Below are positions 46,709 through 56,189 of a DNA stretch of 64,000 nucleotides, in pieces. Origin of the DNA: Lunularia cruciata (taxonomy: Eukaryota; Streptophyta; Marchantiopsida; Lunulariales; Lunulariaceae); assembly GCA_948567375.1 (NCBI GenBank), contig OX419762.1, positions 58,112,841 through 58,176,840 of the forward strand, read 5' to 3'. The translations under genes were made by a program, and so were the position numbers. Positions within the stretch are counted from its first letter, which is position 1, and every line of letters starts with the position of its first letter. The notes under the pieces are model-generated. The model was given only the letters and a program-made list of their open reading frames with translations. It was not told the origin of the DNA and did no database searches.

Positions 46709-47880
46709 ATGGCTACTCGGATTGAGCAGTTGGAGCAGAGATTGGCTAGTATGGCTATTGCTCAGAGGAGATCAGATTCGGGTGTTGAGGCTTCCACCTC
46801 ATATGTTGGTGATAGAGATGCTTTGGACTTCATGTGTGGAGCAGCACAGGTAGATGCATCTGCAGCAGTGACTAGGAGTGCAGTACGTGCTCCAGAGCCT
46901 GAGGAGCATTAATGGAGTTGGACCCACAGAGAGGAGAGGTTGGGAGATAGGTCAGACTTCCCTAATCTTTCATGCTATCTGAGGCATTGCAGACGACATC
47001 CATGGTTCCTAGACGTCCCAGTGCAGGTGTGGTAGGTGGTGATGGAGTACCTGATGGAGTACCTGCTAGTCAGCCACCTGCTACTACACAGACTGAGTCT
47101 AGCATGATGTTGGAGGCGGCTCAGCTGATTATGCGGCATCCTTTGTTTTCAGCCAGTGACATGTTTACATTGGGAGTAGCCCCAGCCCCAATGTTCCGGT
47201 TGGCTGCCACGTTGTGTGAGAGTAGGGATGGTGCAGTTCCTACTACTAGAGCAGAGGTGGTTGGTAGTGGAGCTGACTTGGTTGAGGAGCATGGGATCCG
47301 TTCAGCGACCAACGGTTTATGGCAGGCAGTAGCGGCTAGACTGGAGGAGTTGCCTGCTAGACCGGCCTTTGAGAGAGCGCGGTTTACACCTGGTGTTGTC
47401 CTATTGGATAACCAAAGGGGGATCTTTCGTTTGGTGGGACCTTCAAGGAAGGTCTATACACCACAGAGAGTCTTGTTAAACTCTGGTGTGTAGCCTCTTA
47501 TGTTGGAGAAGGTTGCAGTTGTCGGTCTGGAGTTACGGAAGACCGATGTGGAGAGGTGTCCATTTCAGATCCAGACATCTCTTGGTGGTGGTTTGACACA
47601 GTACATCACACGTGGAGAGCTTGTTGTCCAAGTTCAGCCTGGTCATCCGACTGATAGCTCGGTGGTGAGAGCTCAGGCTATTGCGACAATAGCTGAGTCA
47701 TATGATGTGCTAGTTGGGGGAGCAGTGTTATACCCTATGGGTTTCAGCATTGACTATTGGGAGGAGACAGCCTCTTATAGACCTGGTTGGCAGTGTGGTG
47801 AGGGACAAGTATGTCGCCTACCAGTACGCTTCAGTAGTGGCAGTCTTGGCTCACTACAGTCCAGGACCATGGCAGCATGA
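46709..47880 (+). pseudogene. Retropepsin and linker region of element B
   Basis: A coiled segment (46709-46915) is followed after a frame change by 46972-47493 and 47500-47880. VLLNSGV at 47470-47492 is the retropepsin active site with aspartate changed to asparagine. QPGHPTDSSVVRAQ and YDVLVGGAVL form the second conserved block. The stop at 47491-47493 interrupts the domain. Confidence 0.65.
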
Positions 47881-47919
47881 GTTTTAGCTTTCAGCGGTGC
47901 AGTTATTTGGCATGGTGAC

Positions 47920-49415
47920 TTGTTGGAGGGGAACGCCCATGCAGAGGGTACTCTAGTACTAGAGGAGATCACTCGGCTATGGAGTACGAGTGGGATTGTT
48001 CCATCCACCTTGGATGTTCCATTGTGGAGTTCAGAGGAGGCATTGCAGCAACATGCAGATCAGTTGGTGCAGCAGGCTTGGAGTGGAGCCTTTGTACCAT
48101 CAGGGGATGAGTGTGAGGATGAGCCTCCAGAGGCAATTGCTTTGACACCTCTGGATACCACACTCATTGCTTGGCAGTATCCAGTAGAGGGGATATGCCT
48201 ATTGGAGTTGTTTGGTGGGATCAGCACCGGACTAGCTGCGGTGTTACAGGCGGGTATACGAGTACAGAGGTACTTGTATGTAGAGAGAGATGAGACTGCT
48301 AGGCAAGTCTCTCTACATCATGTGGCACACTTGGCGTATTGGTATCCGGAGTTATTACCGATGTCAGCAGTCAGAGGTTACCAGAAGGCCCTACCATGAG
48401 ACATTCCTTACTGGGGGCGCATGACCTAGAGAGACATGGGCATGTTCACTTGGTGATTTCTGGATGGCCATGTCAGGGACATACACGTGCGGGCCATGGT
48501 TTGGGTCTTCAAGATCCTCGTTCTGGTGTGTTTTGGGAGATGTTACGGATACTACGACATCTCCAAGTTCATCAGTCTGTTTCTCTAGCTTACCTTTTAG
48601 AGAACGTTCCTTTGATGGGTGATTCTCGCACTAGAGTGGTGGCGAGTACACATTAGGTCCATTCTTGGATGGAACCTGCTGTATTGTTAGATGCAGCCAG
48701 AGTGGGATCACGGGCTCATTGTCTTCGTCTTTGGTGGACGAACCTCTAACCCATAGAGGTTCTACAGCGTAGTTATGATGGGATTCAGCGACTAGACCAC
48801 ATTCTTGTTGATGATATCTTGGATGTTGGGCGTCAATCTCAGACAGTGGTAGTGGCTGATAGGTCACCTATGGCAGTGGTGAACCTAGTTGGACAGCCTA
48901 GAGCTGCATTTCCCACCCTCATGAGTTTCCCAGGCTCTCATGCTTTTCGAGAGGGAGGACCTGGACTTGTTTGGGACTCACAGTTACAGTAGTTGGTGGA
49001 GCCCAATGCTGATGAGAGAGAGCGGGCGATAGGTTTTTGCACCGATATTACCATTGTTCCAGTAGTGTCAAAGGCATCCAGGCGTCAGGTGTTAGGTCAG
49101 GCTATGGACCTGAATTGTTTGACCTGGATTGTGAGCCTTGGCTTGGCAGAGCAGCGTAGAATGCGCTTGATAGGCATCACCACTCGAACACTTGTGAGCC
49201 ATGTGCCTATCGAGACGATTCAGGCACATGCTAGGGGCGATGGACCAAGTGGACATGGTATTCTTGGGACACATCCAGTAGCTACTAGGGAGAGTGGTCT
49301 ACTTGGAGTCCATCCAGGTGAGCGTGGGCTACTTGGATTACACCCTTGGTCCACATGGGATGCAGCTAGAGGACGTGTGGAGCTTGTAGCCAGAGTGGAG
49401 GGAGTTTTCGCATAG
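47920..49415 (+). pseudogene. C5 cytosine DNA methyltransferase encoded by element B
   Basis: Transfers a methyl group from S-adenosylmethionine to cytosine C5. Motif I (cofactor site) LELFGGISTGLAA lies at about 48200-48240, and an acidic ribose contact in YVERDETARQV at about 48278-48310. Catalytic motif IV is GWPCQGHTRAG at about 48463-48495 and motif VI is LLENVP at about 48596-48613. The target-recognition part is about 48650-48960. Motifs IX-X (ADERERAIGF, VLGQAMDLNCLTW) are at about 49008-49130. The order I-IV-VI-X is canonical, so it is not a permuted plant DRM enzyme. A one-base loss near 48400 shifts the frame from 1 to 3, and stops at 48654, about 48749 and 48990 follow. The gene sits between protease and RT in both copies. 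Confidence 0.85.
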
Positions 49416-49589
49416 AGGTTGGGACCTCTAGTGGTCGGGAGCATGACACTATTGCTCCCAAGGGCCCAGTGTAGCAGCCAGTCAGTACGTCTTCCACTCT
49501 TACTACAGTTACAGAGGATACTTGGGAGCCAGATCTTGGACCCAAGCTTACTGGAGAGGAAAGACGGAGGGTTTGGAGGTTCTTGAGGA

Positions 49590-51334
49590 GTCACACGAGT
49601 TGTTTTGCCTTCAGTATGAAGGATTTGGGTGCTCTAAAGGGACCTGGTATACGGATTGAGCTGACTAGCGACACACCAGTTTTCCAACGTCGTTATCGAT
49701 ATAGTGAGATGGAGAGGACATTGATTTAGAGCCGGAGTAGTGACCTTTTTGAGGCTGGTTTGGTGGAGATTTCACATGGAGAGTATGCATCAGCGACAGT
49801 GATGCCAGCCAAGAAGGATATGCATGGCAACTATACAGATAGGCGGATGTGTGGAGATTACCGTCCTATCAACCGACAGACCAGGGCTGATCGGTATGCC
49901 ATGCCTACACCGGAGGAGATTTTTGATGCGATTGGGCATGCAAAGGTCTTCAGTACTTTGGATCTTCGAGCGGGATATCATTAGTTGCCGATCAGGGAGG
50001 AGGATAAGTCCAAGACAGCATTTTGGGCTATTGATCCTCACGGCAAGGATGTGTTATATCAGTGGAGGTTCTTACCATTTGGGTTGAAGAACGCTCCTGT
50101 TGAGTTCCAGAGGGTCATGGATAGGATCCTAGCTGGATTGGATTTTTCTCGGTGCTATATTGATGACATTTTGGTTTATAGCACTATTGTGGAAGAGCAT
50201 GAGAGACAGTTGTTGGAGGAGTTTGAGAGGTTGAGATCTCATGGACTCAAACTACATCCTGCGAAGTGTAGGTTCTTCCACGAGCAGGTTGAGTATTTGG
50301 GTCACACTATCTACCTCGGAAGACTTGGTGTTCAGCAGACCAAGGTGGAGGCTATTGCACGTATTCCTTGGCCTACGGATGTGAGCAGAGTGTGAGCATT
50401 CCTTGGGTTGGCAAACTTCTATCGCCGCTATGTTAGAGGATTTAGTGCCATTGCCAAGGCCTTGACGAAGCTGACCAAGCTTACACAGGAGTGGTGTTTG
50501 GGAGATGAGCAGGAGAGAGCTTTTGTAGAGCTCAAGGAGAGGTTGACATCTGCTCCTATTTTGAGAAGATCGATCAGGGGATGACCATTCCAGGTTCACA
50601 CTGATTGGAGTATGTTGGGGCTTGGAGCGGTGCTCACCCAACATGATGATGAGGAGAAGGAGTTTGTGGTGGCCTATGCTAGTCGCTCCAACAATTCAGC
50701 GGAGGCGAAGTATAGTTCATATGAGGGAGAGTGCTTGGCAGCAGTTTGGGCAGTAGCACATTTCCAATGTTACCTATTTGGTAACCCCTTCACTCTCATC
50801 TCTGATCATCAGCCGCTGAAGTGGTTGATGGAGTCCGACAAGCTTTCGGGGAAGCTTGCACGATGGGCTCTGATTTTACAGGAGTATGATTTCACGGTTG
50901 TTCACAGACCTGGAGTGGTGAACCATGATGCAGATGGGTTGAGTAGAAACCCATGTCCCAGCCAGCAGGATCAGACCGGAGCACATTGGCATGGTGAGAC
51001 AGATGAGGAGATGGTGCCAGGTTGGCATGCATCGGCCTTTCTGTGTATATTTGCAGAGACTTTGGTGGTATCTCTCTCAACGCATACAAGAGGAGTTATT
51101 GAGGTCATAGATCCAAAGAGTGAAGATATTGGTACAGTTCAGCGAGACATTCATGATGATGTCTTAGTGATGGACTATCTTTGCACTGGTGTTGTGGGTG
51201 GCACAGTTGGGGCCAAGGAGAGAGACCGTGTTCTTCAGCGAGCCAGACGGTTCAGATTGGAGGGTAGACACCTTTTGCGTGTATGGAAGGATGGTAGAGT
51301 GCGAGTAGTACCACTTCCATCACAGAGACCATAG
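49590..51334 (+). pseudogene. pol: RT and RNase H of element B
   Basis: RT shows RRMCGDYRPINRQ, FSTLDLRAGYH, FLPFGLKNAPVEF and an intact catalytic box CYIDDILVYS (50155-50184). RNase H has VHTDWSMLGLGAVL, YSSYEGECLAAVWA, SDHQPLKWL and NHDADGLSR, all four acidic residues present. One frame throughout, with stops at about 49727, 49982-49984, 50393-50395, about 50582 and 51332-51334. They stand mainly at Q or R positions of the family. Confidence 0.9.
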
Positions 51335-52030
51335 TTGGTCCGTCATGCTCATGAGGAGCTAGGACATTTTGGAGTAAAGCATACATATAGCTTACTTCAG
51401 AGTCATTATTGGTGGCGCGGTATGCAGACCGAGGTGTAGCAGTTTGTTGCCAGATGTATGGTTTGTGACCGAGTTAGAGCATCATTCAATGCTCCTACGC
51501 CACAGTTACACCCATTACCTATCATGGGATTGGGTTACCATTGGAGTTTGGACTTCACCGGACCTTTACCGCTGACTGTGAGACATCATCGGTATGTTTT
51601 GGTGATGGTGGAGCACTTCTCCAAGTGGATTGAGTTGGTGGCACTTCCTGACAAGTCTAGTGAAGGGACAGCTTACTCGTTCCTAGATCAAGTTCTTAGT
51701 CATTTTGGTGCACTAGTTGAGGTTTTGACTGATCAGGGTACAGAGTTCTTGGGAGAGTTTCAGGTCTTGTGTGACAAGGCTTTGATTGATCATTGTACTA
51801 CATCCCGAGATCACCGTGAGGCAAATGGCTTAGCAGAGAGAGTGGTCCAGACGGTGAAGAGAGGATTGCAAAAGTATGGTTTGCAAAGAGGCCACTTGGG
51901 AGATTGGGATCTCCAATTACCATGGTTGGCCATGGGCTATTGGTTCAGCCGGCAAGCCTCATTAGCATCCTTCTCTCCATACTTTCTACTCTATGGACGA
52001 GATCCAGATTTACCTGCAGCCATTCGTTAA
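51335..52030 (+). pseudogene. pol: DDE integrase of element B
   Basis: HHCC zinc region: HAHEELGHFG to CMVCDR. Catalytic residues in LDFTGPLP, LTDQGTEFLG and the glutamate of NGLAERVVQTVKR are all present. A DDE integrase explains the target duplication and excludes a tyrosine recombinase in this part of pol. Stops at about 51438 and at 52028-52030 (TAA). Confidence 0.9.
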
Positions 52031-52588
52031 GATGCTACTGTAGTTTTGGACTTGGATGACCCCGATGTATGGATGAGCTCATGTTCTCAGCGGGCAAAGA
52101 TCTTTCGGAGAGTGATGCCAATGGCCTTTGAGAACTTGGCGATTGCTTAGCATAGAGATACTTTACGCTATGCTACCATTTGAGGAGGAGGTTATAGACC
52201 CTCGATTCGTCGATTTCATCCATGCGACTATGTATATCTATAGCAGACAGCACCAATGACACTTGATGTTTCTACAAGCCGCACTATCTTGAGAGTGCGC
52301 TAGGTTTTGCCATCTGGAGTCCTTGTGTTAGAAGGACGTGATGGTGTTGTTTGGAAGGATCATGTGCGCAATTGTGCGCCATGCCACCTCCCAAACATTG
52401 ATGGTACTATGGACCCAAGCTTGGCACTTGTACGTGCAGGCTTGAGGTGTATGTTATGTGGCTCTTTTGGTGGAGCTGCTACTATGTTAGTGTGTGATAG
52501 CTGTTCAAGAGGATGGCATATGGCATGTATGACTCCTCCCCTCATGGTGGTTCCTCAGGGACAGTGGTTATGTCCTAGATGTACTTGA
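52031..52588 (+). pseudogene. Pol C-terminus of element B with PHD finger
   Basis: After a degraded integrase C-terminal part, the frame 52307-52588 carries a full C4HC3 PHD finger: CMLC, CDSC, GWH, MAC and CPRC, with the invariant tryptophan two residues before CPRC. Spacing is C-2-C-11-C-2-C-4-H-2-C-14-C-2-C. PHD fingers recognise histone H3 tails. In chromoviruses a chromodomain stands at this place. Confidence 0.88.
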
Positions 52589-52740
52589 CCTATAGCTAGT
52601 TCATTCTTTATATGGTATAGATTGCAGATAGGCGACTAACGATGGGGCTCCATAGCACCCGGCCTCCTGATCTTTGCCCATTAGAGGGTATACCATATAC
52701 TTAGAGTAGATGGCTATATGGAGTTAGAGGGACCTAACCC

Positions 52741-52756
52741 CCAGCTAGGGGGGCGA
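52741..52756 (+). other. Polypurine tract of element B
   Basis: CTAGGGGGGCGAT directly before repeat B1. In an ordinary LTR element this would mark the start of the 3' LTR. Confidence 0.65.
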
Positions 52757-52862
52757 TTGTGGCACTTTAGAGTCTATGTATGACTTATGTGTGAGTTGTG
52801 CTTCTATAGTGTATGATGTTGACAGCGATGTATGTTGTGTAGCGATGTATATACGCACAACA
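52757..52862 (+). repeat. Repeat B1 of element B
   Basis: 106 bp, TTGTGGCAC to GCACAACA. It matches B2 (53319-53424) with three differences noticed. Two bases (GC) separate it from A2. Confidence 0.92.
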
Positions 52863-52864
52863 GC

Positions 52865-53318
52865 TGTCACGCCATTTGTAGTTCCGCATCTAGCTGCTCG
52901 GACACTGGAGTTCCAGTGATAGTAGTTAGAGTTATTCTAGTAGTTTCTCAAGGACTACTTTCTGACAGTCTGATTTGGTGTTCGGGGTACTGACTTCACG
53001 GTGGAGCTCACCGTCACTTTGCACCGTTTGCACCGTCAAGTGTGCCATCAACGGGACTGTTAGGGTTCCAATGCTAGCTCGAGTCCAAGGGGTATAGTTT
53101 CAAAGTGAGCTCCAGAGAGCTCACTTCTTTGATGTTGAGCCTTCGAGTTCCTGGCTATGGTGGACAGAGGCCGGCGAGCCTCACCTGGATTCTCTATGCT
53201 TGAGTGGGTGTGGCTTGACTGTAATCAGTGCCCAGTTGTTGGCAGTTTATAGAGTGACAGATCAAGTACTGATCTGAGTTGAGTTGAGTTGAGTTGAAAG
53301 TGTTAAGTAATCTGATTA
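52865..53318 (+). repeat. Repeat A2 of element B
   Basis: 454 bp homologous to A1. It starts TGTCACGCC and ends CTGATTA, where B2 follows directly. Confidence 0.92.
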
Positions 53319-53424
53319 TTGTGGCATTTTAGAGTCTATGTATGACTTATGTGTGAGTTGTGCTTCTATAGTGTATGATGTTGACAGCAATGTATGTTGT
53401 GTAGCGATGTATATACGCACGACA
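53319..53424 (+). repeat. Repeat B2 of element B, 3' terminus
   Basis: 106 bp copy of B1 that ends GCACGACA. The duplication ACTA and the continuing F integrase coding follow at 53425. Confidence 0.92.
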
Positions 53425-54186
53425 ACTATCAAGGACATGCTTTGAAGCTTCAACCTAAAGGAGCAAGAAAGGTAAGACACCTTACTTCCATTGGTGGAAT
53501 TTCCCTACAACAATTTAGTAAATGCATTTACATAGGTCACACTATTCTTCCTCATGTGTGGAGAACACACTTTCACACCTTCAAGCTTGGTAAAGATCCA
53601 ATCAGTAGTGAAAAAATTTGATATTTTCAATACTTTTATTTTTAAAATCCAACATGGTGTAGAGAACACCAAACATAGGTTGCAAATAGCCCAAAATTTA
53701 TAGAGAAAATATGCAAATGTACATTGTAGGCACATGGAATTCATCGGGGATCAAGTATGGTTGTCCACAACCAATCTCACATTAGTTGGCCCTTGTAGGC
53801 CTTCCTTGTTTTATTATCCCTTTTCCCATTATCTATTGAATTGATGTAGTGGTTTATCACCTTAAGCTGCCATCCCACATGAAGATCCATCTAGTGTTCT
53901 ATGTTTCCTTGCTATGTAAATATACATCCGACCACTTCACTTTCCTTCCATATAAGAAGCTCAACCTTGTACAACACTCATTGATGGCATGAAGGAATAT
54001 GAAGTCAAATGCATTTTCTAGAAATGTATCCGTGGTACCCGCCATCTACATGTGAAATATCTCATACATTGGAAATGGTACCTCTTCTATGAGGCAACAT
54101 GGGAGCCTTTAGCTAACTTGATCAATGCATTGGTGTTGGTGTAATCCTCTGAACAACAACTTGGCAATAACAATATTGCATCTTAA
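53425..54186 (+). pseudogene. Integrase C-terminus and chromodomain of element F
   Basis: Resumes the F integrase after element B: VEFPYNNLVNAFT, FLMCGEHTFTPSSL and GDQVWLSTTNL. The chromodomain is at about 53985-54140. It is readable as KYLIHWKWYLFYEATWEPLANLI, with the WxxW pattern of the methyl-lysine cage, although several frames are needed for the first strand. Confidence 0.82.
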
Positions 54187-54199
54187 ATGGGAGGAGGTC
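54187..54199 (+). other. Polypurine tract of element F
   Basis: ATGGGAGGAGG directly before the TGTAATACC start of the LTR. Confidence 0.75.
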
Positions 54200-54757
54200 T
54201 GTAATACCATGAGATAGATTGTCTAGAGGTGTTAATTGGTTTGGTAATATGTTTAGGGATGTTATATACAATGGTCTAAGTAGATCAGATAGAGGTATCA
54301 CTAAAAGAGTACTTCTACTAATAGAGCAAAGGCAAAAAAACACCCAAAAAACCTTAGAGCCAATTTTGGAGGCCTAAACAAATGAATTAGGCCTCACCTC
54401 AAAAAATAGAATAGTCTCCCTCATCAAGATCATTTTAATGGTCCCTTACCTATGTGTTTTTGAGTTTGTTACAAGAAAATTTCCCAAAGAATCTTTTTGG
54501 TCAAACTTGTTTGACCAACCAAATAGGACAAGGACAAACATGCCACCAATCCATAAAACTAATCTAAAGGTGTAGCTCATTGACATGTCGCCAATCTGTG
54601 TATTTGATCCAAGGGTGTAGCTCTTTCTGAAATGATCCTCTTTACTATATAATAAAGACAAGGTGCTCCTTTGGGGCATTGGAGTATTGAGAAATGAAAC
54701 CTTGTGTTTCTTCTCTTGTGGTTCTCTTGGGGTTTCTCCTATCCTCGAAACATTCCA
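54200..54757 (+). repeat. 3' LTR of element F
   Basis: 558 bp, TGTAATACC to CATTCCA (the family end is CATTACA). Confidence 0.9.
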
Positions 54758-55615
54758 TTGACACACTCTTTTATACCAAATCTCAAGATCTGAAAAATCA
54801 GTCGAGCCATGAATAAACATAGCATTATGATTTGTAATAGTGGGGATCTGGATGTCTTATTCAAACATCCTCCCAATTTTAGATCCAAGTTTACATCCTA
54901 TGTGCATAGCAAATTTCCATACTTGTCCATAAACACACCATCTTGGTTAAATAAAACCTGAAAACACTTCTCAATAGTCTGGCCAACAGAAACTAAGTTC
55001 TTGGTGATTGTAGGTACGTGAGGGACTTCTCCTAAACCACTAAAATTGGCAGATGGAGATGAGAAAGGGATAGTAATAATATGTTCATTATCATCACTTG
55101 TATTCACATACAATAATTTAGATAATAGCATTTTAGAACTGAAAATACTAGCCTGATGGGGTCATATGGTTGGAGCATCCTGAGTCGATGAACTACTCTT
55201 CTTCACTCTTGGTCATTGATGCAGCAGTGTGAATCATCATTTATAGATGATCTTTTGAGTAGGAATCCTTCTCCATATAGTCCTATTGAGATAGTTTACC
55301 AGTTCAAATATCATCTTGCTTCATGAAACAATGCTTCTCATAGTGAGACTTTGATTTACATTACTTGAGGCCTATAGGTCAAGTTTCAACACCTATGGCA
55401 AGATGAAACAATCCTTGGCCTTTCAAGGAGGCGTACATTCTATTTTTCCATTCAGAATAATTGTTCTTTGTTCGAGGCCTCACCTTTGATGCCGCCATAA
55501 GTATCGACTTTAGTACTCATATTATAAACTCTGAAAATTCAGATCACTTGATAATCGAGTCCTTTTGCCAAACTGAACTCAAAGGCTCTCACCGTCTCTC
55601 TTCTGCTTAAATCAT
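54758..55615 (-). pseudogene. Gag end and pre-integrase domain of copia element G
   Basis: The minus frame 55131-54898 reads VPHVPTITKNLVSVGQTIEK, the pre-integrase block of copia elements (family form LHVPQLKKNLLSVGQL). Upstream on the minus strand (to 55615) gag is too decayed to read. The integrase belonging to it lies at 37750-38541. Confidence 0.82.
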
Positions 55616-56058
55616 ATTTCGGAAATGAATAATGAAAGTGGAGACACCAAAGAATGGTCTAGCGGAACACAAGTCCTGCACGAATATATATATAGAGAGA
55701 GGTAGAGAAGAAATACAAAATTAGTCGAGTCATCTTCACCGTAACCCTAACGTGATGACTAACGAGAACTTCGGTAATTCTTTCTATAACGTTTTTTTAA
55801 ACGAAGCCCAAATAAAACAAACAGTTGAAAGAAATCCAAATCTAACTAATAAAATAAAGCGGCAAATTGTGTCTTTTCGAATAGATAGATAATTATTTCT
55901 CCAAAAACAGGAATTAGTATGATGGAAGATTCACTGAAGAATTATACTCATCGTATTACAGACTGATGGCTATTCCCTAAGAATAAAGTGCGACTAAGGA
56001 TTAACTCTCCTGCGTTCACTAAGTGCCAGGAGTATTAGCTTGTGATACTTCATCAACA
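55616..56058 (-). repeat. 5' LTR of copia element G
   Basis: Minus-strand start TGTTGATGAAGT at 56058. Homologous to 35396-35668 at both ends, with about 170 bp extra in the middle. The left border is approximate. Confidence 0.75.
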
Positions 56059-56189
56059 AGGTTGAGGGTACATCCCACTTAAAGAGTAGGCAAAAACTAA
56101 GCTGAGGGGTACTGCAAGCAGATTCAGTATGAAATATTGCTAGAGAGAGTACGGTCCCTAAGCTTCACTTTCCCCGTAGTGGTGGAGAA

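Larger units (their letters stand above)
43643..53424 (+). mobile_element. Element B, plus copy: gypsy-type retrotransposon with C5 methyltransferase, PHD finger and split direct repeats
   Basis: Order: A1, leader, gag with zinc knuckles, retropepsin, C5 methyltransferase, RT, RNase H, DDE integrase, PHD finger, polypurine tract, B1, A2, B2. ACTA flanks it on both sides (43639-43642, 53425-53428). The F integrase frame continues across the insertion, from NCT on the left to KDML on the right, so both outer borders are certain. Termini are TGTC and GACA, inverted over four bases. Coding regions carry many stops, mostly of CAG-to-TAG and CGA-to-TGA type. Confidence 0.93.
38542..54757 (+). mobile_element. 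Element F: degraded chromovirus, split by element B
   Basis: LTR (38542-39096), Met-like primer site, gag relic, RT, RNase H, integrase, chromodomain, polypurine tract and LTR (54200-54757). The flanks GTGAC (38537-38541) and TTGAC (54758-54762) are a target duplication with one mismatch. Inside it lie a solo LTR of its own family (41482-42065) and the plus copy of B (43643-53424). Removing both restores continuous RT and integrase coding. Confidence 0.9.
35396..56058 (-). mobile_element. Copia element G (minus), split by element F
   Basis: Ty1/copia order on the minus strand: LTR at 55616-56058, gag/pre-integrase at 54758-55615, then (after F) integrase, RT, RNase H and LTR at 35396-35668. 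F separates the pre-integrase region from the integrase. Both LTRs begin TGTTGATGAAGT. The element is degraded. Gag is mostly unreadable. Confidence 0.82.

Noticed and set aside
48190-49150. Methyltransferase as N6-adenine type, as known from DIRS elements
   Set aside because: The catalytic motif is PCQ and ENV is present, both marks of C5 cytosine enzymes. No DPPY-type motif.
43643-53424. Element B as a tyrosine-recombinase (DIRS/Ngaro) element
   Set aside because: The repeat layout fits, but pol holds a clear DDE integrase with HHCC and there is a target duplication. No tyrosine recombinase was seen.
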